Origin: Saccharothrix syringae
GTDB taxonomy: Bacteria; Actinomycetota; Actinomycetes; Mycobacteriales; Pseudonocardiaceae
Direction of reading: 5' to 3'
Assembly: GCF_009498035.1 (NCBI RefSeq)
Contig: NZ_CP034550.1
Coordinates: 9,486,001 to 9,550,000 of the forward strand
Length of the DNA stretch: 64,000 nucleotides
The notes under the pieces are model-generated. The model saw only the letters and a program-made list of their open reading frames with translations. It did not search any database and was not told the DNA's origin. Made by a program: the position numbers and the translations under genes. Below are positions 55,181 through 63,076 of the stretch, in pieces; positions within the stretch are counted from its first letter, which is position 1; each line of letters opens with the position of its first letter.

Positions 55181-55831
55181 TCACGGCCGCACCGAGACCA
55201 GGACCTGCTTGTCGACCACCACGTCGAGCCGTTCGATCTCCTCCACCCGGAACGACGTCGAGCCGGGGATGCGCTCGTCGTCGGGGTGGTCGGTGCCCCA
55301 CCAGCCGCCGATCTCGGTGCGGCCGGCGCGGTCGTGGACGATCAGCGCGCAGCGCGCGCCCTCGGGCATGTCGCGCATGGTCATCCACAGCTCCGTGCCC
55401 CAGCTCTTGGCGACCAGGTCGATGCTGGCCGCGGCACCGGAGGAGCTGTTGGCGGCCTGCCAGGTGACGCCGGCGGGCGCGTCGTCGCGCAGCAGCGGCG
55501 GCACCAGCAGCACCGCGCCGAGCACCACCAGCACCAGCGCGGCGGCGCCGACCAGCAGCGACCACCGCACCCGGCGGCGCGGCGCGGCCGGCTCCGGCTC
55601 CGGCAGGGGCGGCAGCGGCCACAGCGCGGGTTCCGGGGCGGGGTCGTCGAAGGGCAGCTCCAGGTCCTCCAGCCGCACCTGGCCCAGCAGGCCGGGCAGC
55701 GGCGCGAGCCGCACCATCTCCCGGCGGCAGGTGGCGCAGCCGGGCACGTGCAGCTCGAAGTCGGCCCGTTCCGGCGGGTCGAGCGAGCCGAGCAGGTAAG
55801 CGCCCAGCACGACGGTGTGCGTGCAGCTCAC
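55181..55831 (-). CDS. Zinc-type anti-sigma factor
   Basis: A 216-aa membrane protein. The cytoplasmic ZAS motif HVPGCATC (HxxxCxxC, residues 28-35) follows the usual ALGAYLLG-like start (VVLGAYLLGSLDPPERADFE), then a Pro-rich linker, one membrane helix (90-112) and an extracytoplasmic domain. The GTG at 55831 overlaps the sigma gene stop (GTGA). It should hold the ECF sigma factor until an envelope signal releases it. Confidence 0.9.
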   Translation of the reverse strand: MSCTHTVVLGAYLLGSLDPPERADFELHVPGCATCRREMVRLAPLPGLLGQVRLEDLELPFDDPAPEPALWPLPPLPEPEPAAPRRRVRWSLLVGAAALVLVVLGAVLLVPPLLRDDAPAGVTWQAANSSSGAAASIDLVAKSWGTELWMTMRDMPEGARCALIVHDRAGRTEIGGWWGTDHPDDERIPGSTSFRVEEIERLDVVVDKQVLVSVRP

Positions 55832-56334
55832 GACCTGGTCACCCCACGTTCCTCCAGCGCGTCCCGCAGGGCCCTCAGCGCGTAGAAGCAGCGGGACTTG
55901 ACCGTGCCGGCCGGGATGCCCAGCACCGTCGCCGTCTCGGCCACCGACCTCCTGCGGTAGTACAGCTCGACCACCACGTTGCGGTGGTCGGCGCTCAGCG
56001 AGCGCAGCGCCTCGGCCACCTGCCAGCTCTGCAGCACGTGGTCCACGGCGTCGGAGACCGGCGGCAGGTGCTCGGCCTCGATGGGCACCTCCGAGTTCCG
56101 GCCGCCGCGCTTGCGGAAGCCGGAGATGACCAGGTTGCGCGCCACCGTGTAGAGCCACGGCCCCGCGTCGGCCGGGGTGAGCTCGTCGGCGTGCCGCCAG
56201 GCCCGCAGCAGCGTCTCCTGGACCACGTCCTCGGCGTGCTGGTGGTCACCCCCGACCATGCGCAGGACGTAGCCGTGCAGCGGGCCGCGCCAACGGCCGT
56301 ACAGCTGCCTGACGACATCTTCGCCACGGTCCAC
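55828..56334 (-). CDS. ECF sigma factor
   Basis: A 168-aa protein with region 2 (HAEDVVQETLLRAWRHADEL, WLYTVARNLVISGFRKR) and region 4 (LSADHRNVVVELYYRRRSVA, ETATVLGIPAGTVKSRCFYA). It has GTG start 56334 and is coupled to the anti-sigma gene. The sequence resembles the SigK/SigL-type group. Its regulon may include the adjacent exported-protein genes, but that is inference. Confidence 0.9.
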   Translation of the reverse strand: MDRGEDVVRQLYGRWRGPLHGYVLRMVGGDHQHAEDVVQETLLRAWRHADELTPADAGPWLYTVARNLVISGFRKRGGRNSEVPIEAEHLPPVSDAVDHVLQSWQVAEALRSLSADHRNVVVELYYRRRSVAETATVLGIPAGTVKSRCFYALRALRDALEERGVTRS

Positions 56335-56367
56335 ATCGGTGTACTACGCCACGGACCGGTCCCGCGT

Positions 56368-56664
56368 TCAACGTTCCACGAAACCCGTGGCGCCGCCGCG
56401 CGCCTCCGACCAGCGCTCCACGACCGAGTCCACCCGGCCCGGGGTGTCACCGGAGCGCAGCGCGGCCAGCAACCGCCGGCAGGCGGCGGCCGGCCCCTCC
56501 GCGTTCACCTCGACCCGGCCGTCGCGCAGGTTGGCCGCCGAGCCGACCAGGCCCAGCTCCAGCGCCCGGGACCTCGTCCACCACCGGAAACCGACCCCCT
56601 GGACGTGTCCCCGCACCCAGGCGGTCAGGCGAACCGTGCGTTCCTCATCAGGCTCGATGGACAT
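56368..56664 (-). CDS. acyP: Acylphosphatase
   Basis: A 98-aa enzyme; ATG 56664 is chosen, with GTG 56676 also possible. It has the catalytic core [20 protein letters not shown] with Arg (GFRWW) and the later Asn ([11 protein letters not shown]). It hydrolyses acyl phosphates such as carbamoyl phosphate. acyP commonly precedes smc in actinobacteria; here the ECF sigma/anti-sigma pair is inserted between them. Confidence 0.93.
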   Translation of the reverse strand: MSIEPDEERTVRLTAWVRGHVQGVGFRWWTRSRALELGLVGSAANLRDGRVEVNAEGPAAACRRLLAALRSGDTPGRVDSVVERWSEARGGATGFVER

Positions 56665-56671
56665 GCTGTCG

Positions 56672-56706
56672 TTCACTCGGTAGTGGTTCCTTCACTCGGT
56701 AGTGGT
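56672..56706. promoter_or_regulatory. Duplicated 16-bp operator-like sequence
   Basis: TTCACTCGGTAGTGGT occurs at 56672-56687 and again at 56691-56706. Each copy contains the palindrome CACT-CGGT-AGTG. It lies between the divergent acyP and CAP-protein genes. Confidence 0.55.
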
Positions 56707-56719
56707 ACGGTGCGCGACC

Positions 56720-57469
56720 GTGAGTGCACGGCGCGGTAACCGATCCGTGATCGGCGGACTCGTGGGCCTGCTCCTCGGCGCGGCCGGCGCGACCGGCGTC
56801 GCCTTCGCCAGTCCCGAGCAGCTGGCCCCGTTCGTCGGGAACAGCGCAGCACAGAGCGCGGGTCCGGACAACAACAACACCGGCGTCGGTGGCGTGGGCG
56901 GCATCGGCGAGCCCGCGCGGACCGACGAGCCGGTCGTCGTCGTGCCCACGACGACCGGGACGACCACGACCGGGACGACCACCACCACCACCCCGACCAC
57001 GACGACCACCGGCGCGACGACCACCACCACGACCGGGGCGACGACCACCACCGCGCCCAGCACGTCGTCGGTCGCGCCGACCACCACCCCGCCCGTCCAG
57101 GCGACGCCGGCGGAGGAGGTCGTGGCCCTGGTGAACGAGGCGCGCGACCTCGCCGGCTGCAAGCCGCTGACCGTCGACGAGCGGGTGGTGGAGGCCGCGC
57201 AGGGGCACAGCACCGACATGGCCGAACGCGACTACTTCTCGCACACCACCCCGGACGGCGTGGACTTCGCCCAGCGGATGCGGACCGCGGGCTACCCCAG
57301 CCCGGGCGGCGAGAACATCGCCAAGGGCCAGCGCTCGGCCGAGCAGGTCATGCGGGCCTGGATGAACTCCGACGGCCACCGCCGCAACATCCTCAACTGC
57401 GGTTTCACCACCATCGGCGTGGGCCTGGACACCCGCGGCTGGTACTGGACGCAGAACTTCGGCTGGTAG
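56720..57469 (+). CDS. Exported CAP-domain (SCP/PR-1) protein
   Basis: A 249-aa protein from GTG 56720. An N-terminal signal/anchor helix (SVIGGLVGLLLGAAGATGV) is followed by a roughly 50-residue Thr-repeat linker and a C-terminal CAP domain: VALVNEARDLAGCKPLTVDE, GHSTDMAERDYFSHTTPDG, GENIAKG and WMNSDGHRRNILN. It is likely anchored or secreted, and the Thr-rich linker may be glycosylated. It is the first of three Thr/Pro-rich exported genes in a row. Confidence 0.88.
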   Translation: MSARRGNRSVIGGLVGLLLGAAGATGVAFASPEQLAPFVGNSAAQSAGPDNNNTGVGGVGGIGEPARTDEPVVVVPTTTGTTTTGTTTTTTPTTTTTGATTTTTTGATTTTAPSTSSVAPTTTPPVQATPAEEVVALVNEARDLAGCKPLTVDERVVEAAQGHSTDMAERDYFSHTTPDGVDFAQRMRTAGYPSPGGENIAKGQRSAEQVMRAWMNSDGHRRNILNCGFTTIGVGLDTRGWYWTQNFGW

Positions 57470-57487
57470 ACCCCGACCGAGCGACCC

Positions 57488-58009
57488 ATGGGAGCACCGT
57501 TGTACGAGACCCCGGAGCCCGACCGCCCGCGCCCGCGCGTGTCACCGCCCGTGCTGCTGGCCGCGTCCGGGGTCGTCGTGTCGACGGTGTTCGCCGCGAT
57601 CGCCTCGATCGCGGGCGCGAGCCCGGGTGCCGCGCCCGCCGCGCCCACGCCGCGCGAGGACGTGGTGTCCCGCAACACCCTGACCACGGTGCCGCTGTCC
57701 AAGTCGACCTCCGCCACCACCACGACGGCGGAGACGACGACCACCACGACCGACAGCACCAGCACCACGACCGCGGCGACCACCACCACCCGCCGCACGC
57801 GCGTGACCACGGTGACCCGGCCGGACGGCACCACCACGACCACCACGGTCGAGGACACCCAGACCCAGCCCACCAACACCGGCGGGCAGCCGACGAACAC
57901 CCAGCCGACGAACTCCTCGACCTCGAACCCTCCCACGACGGAGCCGTCGAGCGAGCCCACGACGACCACGGCGGCCACCACGACCACGACCGTGTCGAGC
58001 ACGTCCTAA
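57488..58009 (+). CDS. Thr-rich membrane-anchored protein
   Basis: A 173-aa protein. It has a short Pro-rich cytoplasmic start, a membrane helix (PPVLLAASGVVVSTVFAAIA) and an extracellular region that is more than half Thr/Ser/Pro. The segment RTRVTTVTRPDG is shared in pattern with the next gene's VTTAPDGSTSTVVVTVSTRV. There is no catalytic domain. It was probably derived from an ancestor shared with 58138-58617. Confidence 0.65.
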   Translation: MGAPLYETPEPDRPRPRVSPPVLLAASGVVVSTVFAAIASIAGASPGAAPAAPTPREDVVSRNTLTTVPLSKSTSATTTTAETTTTTTDSTSTTTAATTTTRRTRVTTVTRPDGTTTTTTVEDTQTQPTNTGGQPTNTQPTNSSTSNPPTTEPSSEPTTTTAATTTTTVSSTS

Positions 58010-58030
58010 CGACCTCCGCGCCTCGCGGTT

Positions 58031-58062
58031 GCGGCCCACCACACCATCGTGTGGTGGGCCGC
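58031..58062. terminator. Perfect 14-bp hairpin
   Basis: GCGGCCCACCACAC (58031-58044) pairs with GTGTGGTGGGCCGC (58049-58062) around a CATC loop, after the Thr-rich gene. Confidence 0.75.
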
Positions 58063-58137
58063 TCCAACGATGAGGTCTTCCCGGCCATCCGCCGATAACC
58101 CGGACACCCGACCATCCGACCGGGTTCACACAGGGAG

Positions 58138-58617
58138 ATGGCGTTGTTCGAGGAAGATCATCAAGCGTCACCGGAGAAGAAGGTCTCCTCGGTGGTGCTG
58201 CTGGCCGCGGGCGGTGCCGTCGTCGCCACCGTGATCGCCACCCTCGCGTCGATGCTGGCCGCGGAGGGGCCGCAGGCCGTGCCGCCCGCGCCGAGGGCCG
58301 AGGTGAGCGACGTGGTCGAGACGTCGGTGACCACCGCGCCGGACGGCAGCACGTCCACCGTCGTGGTCACCGTGTCCACCCGGGTGGCCGTGCCCCGGCC
58401 CGACGAGGCGAAGGGCCCCCGGCGCGAGGACGAGCGGCCCCAGCCGGGCCGGGAGCCGGCGCCCGCGGTCGAGGTGCCGTCGCAGCCGCAGCTGACCTCC
58501 GCGCCGCCGAGCAACCCCCCGAGCGACCCGCCGGCGTCACCGGGGCCGATCTCGTCGTCCGCCTCCCCGACGCAGCCCGCGACCACCGCGCCCGTCACCA
58601 CCACCGGGTCCGACTAG
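58138..58617 (+). CDS. Pro/Thr-rich membrane-anchored protein
   Basis: A 159-aa paralogue-like neighbour of 57488-58009. It has a charged start (ALFEEDHQASPEKK), a helix (VLLAAGGAVVATVIATLASM), then a disordered Pro/Ser/Thr region. AGGGAG directly precedes ATG 58138, so TTG 58144 with a 6-nt spacing is an alternative start. Function is unknown; its neighbours suggest envelope localisation. Confidence 0.6.
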   Translation: MALFEEDHQASPEKKVSSVVLLAAGGAVVATVIATLASMLAAEGPQAVPPAPRAEVSDVVETSVTTAPDGSTSTVVVTVSTRVAVPRPDEAKGPRREDERPQPGREPAPAVEVPSQPQLTSAPPSNPPSDPPASPGPISSSASPTQPATTAPVTTTGSD

Positions 58618-58620
58618 CCG

Positions 58621-59151
58621 CTACCAGACGTCGCCGTCGCGCCAGTCGCAGGCCAGGTCGCCGGACGGGTCGACCGGCACCACCGGCAGGACGAACACCC
58701 CGCCGTCCTCGTCCCCGGTGCGCCGGAGGCCGTCCGGCGTCAGCGCGAACGTCCGCCCCGACCAGGGTTGCCAGCCGCACGCCGCGTAGAACTCCAGGGC
58801 CTCCTCCGAGGCGCTGAGCGCGCCGAGGTCGTACGCGCCGCGCACCACGTCGCCCAGGGCCGCCATCAGGGCCTGGCCGACGCCGCGGCGGCGGTGGGAG
58901 GCCCGCACCGCCACGGCCTCCACGTAGCCGACCCGCAGGGCGCGGCCCCGGTGGAGCACCCGGCGCTGCACCACCGCGCCGTGCCCGACCAGCTCGTCCC
59001 CGTCGCGGGCCAGGGCGTGCACGCCACCCAGGGCGTGCTCCCAGTCCTCGGCGGAGAAGTCGCCGTCGAACGCCTCGTCGAGCAGGGCGCGGACCTCCGC
59101 GCGCACGGCCTCGGGCAGCTGCCAGGTGTGGGTCGTGGAGACGAGTGACAC
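58621..59151 (-). CDS. aac(2')-I: Aminoglycoside 2'-N-acetyltransferase, AAC(2')-I family
   Basis: A 176-aa GNAT protein closely matching mycobacterial AAC(2')-I along its whole length: GDFSAEDWEHALGGVHAL, VVQRRVLHRGRALRVGYVEA, VAVRASHRRRGVGQALM with the acetyl-CoA loop, GAYDLGALSASEEALEFYA, GGVFVLPV and the end CDWRDGDVW. AAC(2')-I enzymes acetylate the 2' amine of gentamicin/tobramycin-type drugs and are intrinsic to many mycobacteria. A 71-bp spacer separates it from a divergent oxidoreductase. No other resistance genes or mobile signals lie beside it. Confidence 0.9.
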   Translation of the reverse strand: MSLVSTTHTWQLPEAVRAEVRALLDEAFDGDFSAEDWEHALGGVHALARDGDELVGHGAVVQRRVLHRGRALRVGYVEAVAVRASHRRRGVGQALMAALGDVVRGAYDLGALSASEEALEFYAACGWQPWSGRTFALTPDGLRRTGDEDGGVFVLPVVPVDPSGDLACDWRDGDVW

Positions 59152-59222
59152 CCCTCACACCCTAGGGCCGTCACGTCCGGGGCCCGCGTCCCGCTCCACC
59201 TGCGACGAGAAAGGACGGGGAC

Positions 59223-60323
59223 ATGGCAGAGCACATCGTGGTGGTCGGGGCGGGCTACGCGGGCCTGGCGGCGGCCAAGCTGGCGGCGAGGTGGACCGGG
59301 GCCAGGGTCACCCTGGTCAACGAGCGGGACCGGTTCGTCGAGCGGGTGCGGCTGCACCAGCTCGCGGCCGGGCAGCGGCTGCGCGACCTGCCGCTGGGCG
59401 ACCTGCTGCGCGGCACGGGCGTGGAGCTGGTGGTGGACCGCGTCACCGGCATCGACGCCGAGACGCGGCGGGTGCGGCTCACCGGCGGCGAGCTGACCTA
59501 CGACCGGCTGGTCTACGCCCTGGGCAGCCGCGCCGGGCTCGACGTGCCGGGCGCCGCCGAGCACGCGCACCCGCTGGCCACCCTGGAGGACGCCGAGGCG
59601 CTGGCCGGGGCCCTGCGGGCGGCGCGGCGGGTCGCGGTGGTCGGCGGCGGGCTGACCGGCGTCGAGGCGGCGGCCGAGCTGGCCGAGGCGCGCCCGGACC
59701 TGGAGGTCGTGCTGGTCACCGGCGACGAGCTGGGCGCGGCCCTGTCGGCGAAGGGCAGGCGGTACCTGCGCGGGGTGTTCGACCGGCTGGGCGTGGTGGT
59801 GCGCGACCGGGTGACCGTCGCCGAGGTCCGCGCCGAGGGCCCGGTGCTGGGCGACGGCGAGCTGGTCCCGGCCGACGCGGTCGTGTGGACGGCCGGTTTC
59901 CGGGTGCCCGACCTGGCCCGGGAGGCGGGGTTCGCGGTGGACGCGAGGGGCCGCATGCTCGTCGACGAGACCCTGGCCTCGGTCTCGCACCCCGAGGTGC
60001 TGGGCATCGGCGACGCGGCCGCGATCCGGCTGCCGGACGGGCTGGAGCTGCGCATGGCGTGCGCGACGGGCCTGCCGACGGCCCAGCAGGCGGTGCGGGC
60101 GCTGGCCGCGCGCATGGCCGGTCGGGAACCCCGACCGCTGCGCTTCCGGTACCGCAACCAGTGCGTCAGCCTCGGTCGCCGCGACGGCCTGATCCAGTTC
60201 GTGCGCGCCGACGACAGCCCGGTGGAGCGCGTGCTCACCGGGCGGGCGGCGGCTCGCTACAAGGAGCTGATCGTGCGCGGCACCGTGCTGTTCGAGCGCC
60301 ACCCCGTGCTGCCGGCGGGGTGA
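59223..60323 (+). CDS. FAD-dependent pyridine nucleotide oxidoreductase (NDH-2-like)
   Basis: A 366-aa protein. It has an N-terminal FAD Rossmann loop (VVVGAGYAGLAAAKLAAR), an NAD loop (VAVVGGGLTGVEAAAELAEA, about residues 138-157), and a C-terminal FAD-contact strand (EVLGIGDAAAIRL). It is shorter than type II NADH dehydrogenases, without the amphipathic C-terminal helix, and closer to NAD(FAD)-dependent dehydrogenases found next to actinobacterial regulators. The electron acceptor is unknown. Confidence 0.87.
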   Translation: MAEHIVVVGAGYAGLAAAKLAARWTGARVTLVNERDRFVERVRLHQLAAGQRLRDLPLGDLLRGTGVELVVDRVTGIDAETRRVRLTGGELTYDRLVYALGSRAGLDVPGAAEHAHPLATLEDAEALAGALRAARRVAVVGGGLTGVEAAAELAEARPDLEVVLVTGDELGAALSAKGRRYLRGVFDRLGVVVRDRVTVAEVRAEGPVLGDGELVPADAVVWTAGFRVPDLAREAGFAVDARGRMLVDETLASVSHPEVLGIGDAAAIRLPDGLELRMACATGLPTAQQAVRALAARMAGREPRPLRFRYRNQCVSLGRRDGLIQFVRADDSPVERVLTGRAAARYKELIVRGTVLFERHPVLPAG

Positions 60324-60346
60324 GGCGCGCGGCTCGGAGCGGTGGC

Positions 60347-60595
60347 CCGCTCGACCGGATCGCCCCGCGGCTCGAAGCGGTAGCCCAACCTGGCCGCGGC
60401 CAAGGGCGGGGTGGGCCCCAGGGTCGGAGGCGCGGGGCCGAAGGCGCGGCGTCGGAGGCGCGGGGCGCGGGGCCGGGGCGCAGGGCCGGAGGCGCGGCGT
60501 CGGGGCGCGGGCCGGGGGCGCGGGCCGGGAGCGCGGCGTCGGGGCGTGGGCCGGGAGCGCGGGCTCGCGACAGCGTCCCGCTCGTCCGAACCGCC
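60347..60595. repeat. GC-rich repeats with a duplicated kdpE 3' end
   Basis: 60347-60388 resembles the kdpE 3' end (60578-60619), with CGGCTCGAAGCGGTAGCCCA identical in both. A second, weaker copy lies at 60330-60348. Between them 60410-60570 is built of repeated GGCGCGGGGCCGG and GGCGCGGCGTCGG-like units. No gene is supported here. Confidence 0.7.
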
Positions 60596-61273
60596 TCACG
60601 GCTCGAAGCGGTAGCCCATCCCCGGCTCGGTGACCAGGTGCCGGGGGTGGGCGGGTTCCGGCTCCAGCTTGCGGCGCAACTGGGCCAGGTACACCCGCAG
60701 GTAGTGCGTCTCCTTCGCGTACTGCGGCCCCCACACCTCCTGGAGCAGCTGCTTCTGCGCCACCAGCCGCCCCTTGTTGCGGGCCAGGATCTCCAGCAGG
60801 CCCCACTCGGTCGGGGTCAGGTGCACCTCGGCGCCGTCGCGGCGCACCTTCTTCGCGGCCAGGTCCACGGTGAACGACGCCGTCTCCACCACCGCGTCCT
60901 CGCCCTCCACCACCGCCGCCCGCCGCACCGCCGCCCGCAGCCGGGCCAGCAGCTCGTCCATGCCGAACGGCTTGGTCACGTAGTCGTCCGCGCCGGCGTC
61001 CAGCGCCTCGACCTTGTCGGTGGAGTCGACGCGGGCGGAGAGCACGATGATCGGCACGGTCGTCCAGCCGCGCAGCCCGGCGATGACGTCGGTGCCGTCC
61101 ACGTCGGGCAGGCCCAGGTCGAGCACCACCACGTCGGGCTTGCCCTCGGCGGCCACCTTGAGCGCGGCCAGGCCGTCGTGCGCGGTCAGCACCGAGTAGC
61201 CGCGGGCCGAGAGGTTGATCCGCAACGCGCGCACGATCTGCGGCTCGTCGTCGACCACCAGCACCTTCGTCAC
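60596..61273 (-). CDS. kdpE: Response regulator, KdpE-like
   Basis: A 225-aa OmpR/PhoB-type regulator. The receiver domain has the acidic pocket at Asp8/Asp9 and phospho-acceptor Asp52 (VVVLDLGLPDVDG), and Lys in DDYVTKPFG. The winged helix has LTPTEWGLLEILARNKGRLV and ETHYLRVYLAQLRRKLEPEP, wording specific to KdpE. KdpE turns on high-affinity K+ uptake, but neither kdpD nor kdpFABC is adjacent on either side, so the assignment is by sequence only. Confidence 0.85.
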   Translation of the reverse strand: MTKVLVVDDEPQIVRALRINLSARGYSVLTAHDGLAALKVAAEGKPDVVVLDLGLPDVDGTDVIAGLRGWTTVPIIVLSARVDSTDKVEALDAGADDYVTKPFGMDELLARLRAAVRRAAVVEGEDAVVETASFTVDLAAKKVRRDGAEVHLTPTEWGLLEILARNKGRLVAQKQLLQEVWGPQYAKETHYLRVYLAQLRRKLEPEPAHPRHLVTEPGMGYRFEP

Positions 61274-61392
61274 GCTGAGACACTACGCCCGGCCCGCCCG
61301 GCGGCGCCGGGCTCGACCACGTTCCGCGCACTTCCTGATGCTCCCTTGATGTACCTCGTTCGGCCGTTTATGCCATCTTGAGGTGTTCATCT

Positions 61393-61513
61393 CCGCATCG
61401 ATGCGGAAACAGTGAGTACATCCGGGTGCGAATGAATCCATTCTCTGGACAGGGATACTGCGATAGTGCGAATGTCCTGTCCGAATTCGGACACTTGCTC
61501 ACTCACGGTGAGC
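61393..61513. promoter_or_regulatory. Cluster of perfect palindromes before marR
   Basis: CCGCATCGATGCGG (61393-61406), GAATG-AATC-CATTC (61430-61443), TGTCCGAATTCGGACA (61478-61493) and GCTCAC-TCACG-GTGAGC (61497-61513). The last two lie just before the marR ribosome binding site and fit autoregulation by a dimeric regulator. Confidence 0.55.
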
Positions 61514-61529
61514 CGCGAGGAGGTCTTTG

Positions 61530-61964
61530 ATGACCACCAGTGTGACCAATCAGGATGCGTTACAACTCGTGGTCGCCGTGCACCGGCTGATCCGGAGCCT
61601 GCGCCAGTCCACGTCCGCCCGGCGACTGCAACCCACCCAGCTCCTGGTGCTGGCGGAACTGGCGTCGCAGGGCCCGATGCGGATAGGGGAGATCGCGGTG
61701 CGGGCGCTGTGCTCACAGCCGACGGCGACCACCGTCGTGACCGGCCTGGAGGCCAACGGCCTGGTGCGCCGGGAGGCCGACCCCGCCGACGGGCGGGCGA
61801 CCATCGTCGAGCTGACCGGCCTCGGCCGGGACACGATCGTGTCGCTCGCGCAGGGGGAGGCCGAGTTGCTGTCGGAACGGCTTTCCCGCCTCAGCCCGGA
61901 GGAGCGGGAAACCCTGCGGTCGATGACCCCGCTGCTGAGAAGGCTTGCCGACCCGCCCCGGTAG
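61530..61964 (+). CDS. MarR family transcriptional regulator
   Basis: A 144-aa protein. ATG 61530 follows GAGGAGG by 6 nt. The winged helix has QPTQLLVLAELASQGPMRIG, AVRALCSQPTATTVVTGLEA and the wing RREADPADGRATIVELTGLG. MarR proteins are dimers released from operators by small phenolic or oxidant signals. It converges with mutM (the stops are adjacent) and is divergent from kdpE over a 256-bp spacer. Confidence 0.9.
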   Translation: MTTSVTNQDALQLVVAVHRLIRSLRQSTSARRLQPTQLLVLAELASQGPMRIGEIAVRALCSQPTATTVVTGLEANGLVRREADPADGRATIVELTGLGRDTIVSLAQGEAELLSERLSRLSPEERETLRSMTPLLRRLADPPR

Positions 61965-62822
61965 CTACCCGCGCGGGCGCGGTTGGCAGCGGGGGCACGA
62001 ATACGAAGAACGATTCATGAAAGGCTCTCGCCTCACCGGCGTCCCGCACCGCCTGCAGGGCTCGTCCTCCCTGCCGTAGACGGCCAGCGACCGGTCGAAG
62101 TAACCGGACTGGCCGTTCACGTTGACGTAGAGCGCGTCGAACGAGGTGCCGCCCTCGCCCAGCGCCTCGTGCATCACCTGCGCGGCGTGCGCCAGCAGCT
62201 CCGCGGCCTTGGCCCGGCCCAGCTTGTCCGTCGCCCGCAGGCCGTGCAGGCGCGCCCGCCACAGCGCCTCGTCGGCGTAGATGTTGCCCACGCCCGACAC
62301 CAGCGTCTGGTCGAGCAGGGCGCGCTTGACCTCGGTCCGCCGCCGGCGCAGGGCGGCCACCGCGGCGTCCGCGTCGAACGCGGGGTCCATCGGGTCGCGC
62401 GCGATGTGCGCGACCGGCCGCGGCAGCGGCGTGCCGTCGACCTCGACGATCTCGGCCAGCGCCAGGCCGCCGAACGTGCGCTGGTCCACGAACCGCAGCT
62501 CGGGGCCGTCGTCGGCGAACCTGACCCGCACCCGCAGGTGCTTCTCGTCCGGCGCGCCGACCGGCTGGACCAGCATCTGGCCGCTCATGCCCAGGTGCGC
62601 CAGCATCGCGTCGCCACCCGACAGGTCGACCCACAGGTACTTGCCCCGCCTGCGCGCGGCACGCAGGGTCTGACCGGTCAGGCGCACGGCGAAGTCCGCC
62701 GCACCCGGCAGGTGGCGGCGGATCGCTCGTGGGTGCAGGACCTCGACCGCGGCGACGGTCCTCCCGGCGACGTGCTCGTGCAGGCCCCGGCGGACGACCT
62801 CTACCTCGGGCAGCTCGGGCAC
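61965..62822 (-). CDS. mutM: Formamidopyrimidine-DNA glycosylase
   Basis: A 285-aa repair enzyme. GTG 62822 gives the required PELPEVE start, with Pro2 as nucleophile and Glu3. It has HLGMSGQML, a helix-two-turn-helix near [18 protein letters not shown] and a C-terminal zinc finger ([10 protein letters not shown] ... SCPRC). It removes 8-oxoguanine and formamidopyrimidines. It is in the rnc-mutM block. Confidence 0.95.
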   Translation of the reverse strand: MPELPEVEVVRRGLHEHVAGRTVAAVEVLHPRAIRRHLPGAADFAVRLTGQTLRAARRRGKYLWVDLSGGDAMLAHLGMSGQMLVQPVGAPDEKHLRVRVRFADDGPELRFVDQRTFGGLALAEIVEVDGTPLPRPVAHIARDPMDPAFDADAAVAALRRRRTEVKRALLDQTLVSGVGNIYADEALWRARLHGLRATDKLGRAKAAELLAHAAQVMHEALGEGGTSFDALYVNVNGQSGYFDRSLAVYGREDEPCRRCGTPVRREPFMNRSSYSCPRCQPRPRG

Positions 62823-62832
62823 GGGGAGCCGG

Positions 62833-63069
62833 TCAGCCCTCGGCCGGGGTGTCGGTCTCGCGGTCGGCGGCCTCGGCGCGCTCCAGCTCCTCCAGCAGCT
62901 CGTAGGCGGCGGCCTGCGGCTTGGTGGGCTTGAGCATCCAGCCACCGTTCTGGGCGGCGTCCCGCACCAGGACGAGACCCTGGATACCGCCGTTGCGGGA
63001 GGCGTTCAGCGGGCGGGACGGGCGCGTGCGACGCGCACGGCGGTTCGTCCGGACGTTCGCGGCATACAT
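62833..63069 (-). CDS. Small hypothetical protein between rnc and mutM
   Basis: A 78-aa protein from ATG 63069, 7 bp after the rnc stop. A basic start ([20 protein letters not shown]) is followed by [20 protein letters not shown] and a helical, acidic end. It sits in the rpmF-rnc-mutM operon, so translation is probably coupled to rnc. I recognise no family. Confidence 0.6.
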   Translation of the reverse strand: MYAANVRTNRRARRTRPSRPLNASRNGGIQGLVLVRDAAQNGGWMLKPTKPQAAAYELLEELERAEAADRETDTPAEG

Positions 63070-63076
63070 TTCGGCG

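Noticed and set aside
51649..55467. Long open frames antisense to smc (over 1200 codons), and similar ones opposite ffh, glnD, ftsY, amt and allB
   Set aside because: They arise from the strong third-position GC bias of the real gene. Their products are low-complexity Arg/Ala/Gly/Pro sequence without domains, and the opposite strand encodes recognisable conserved proteins.
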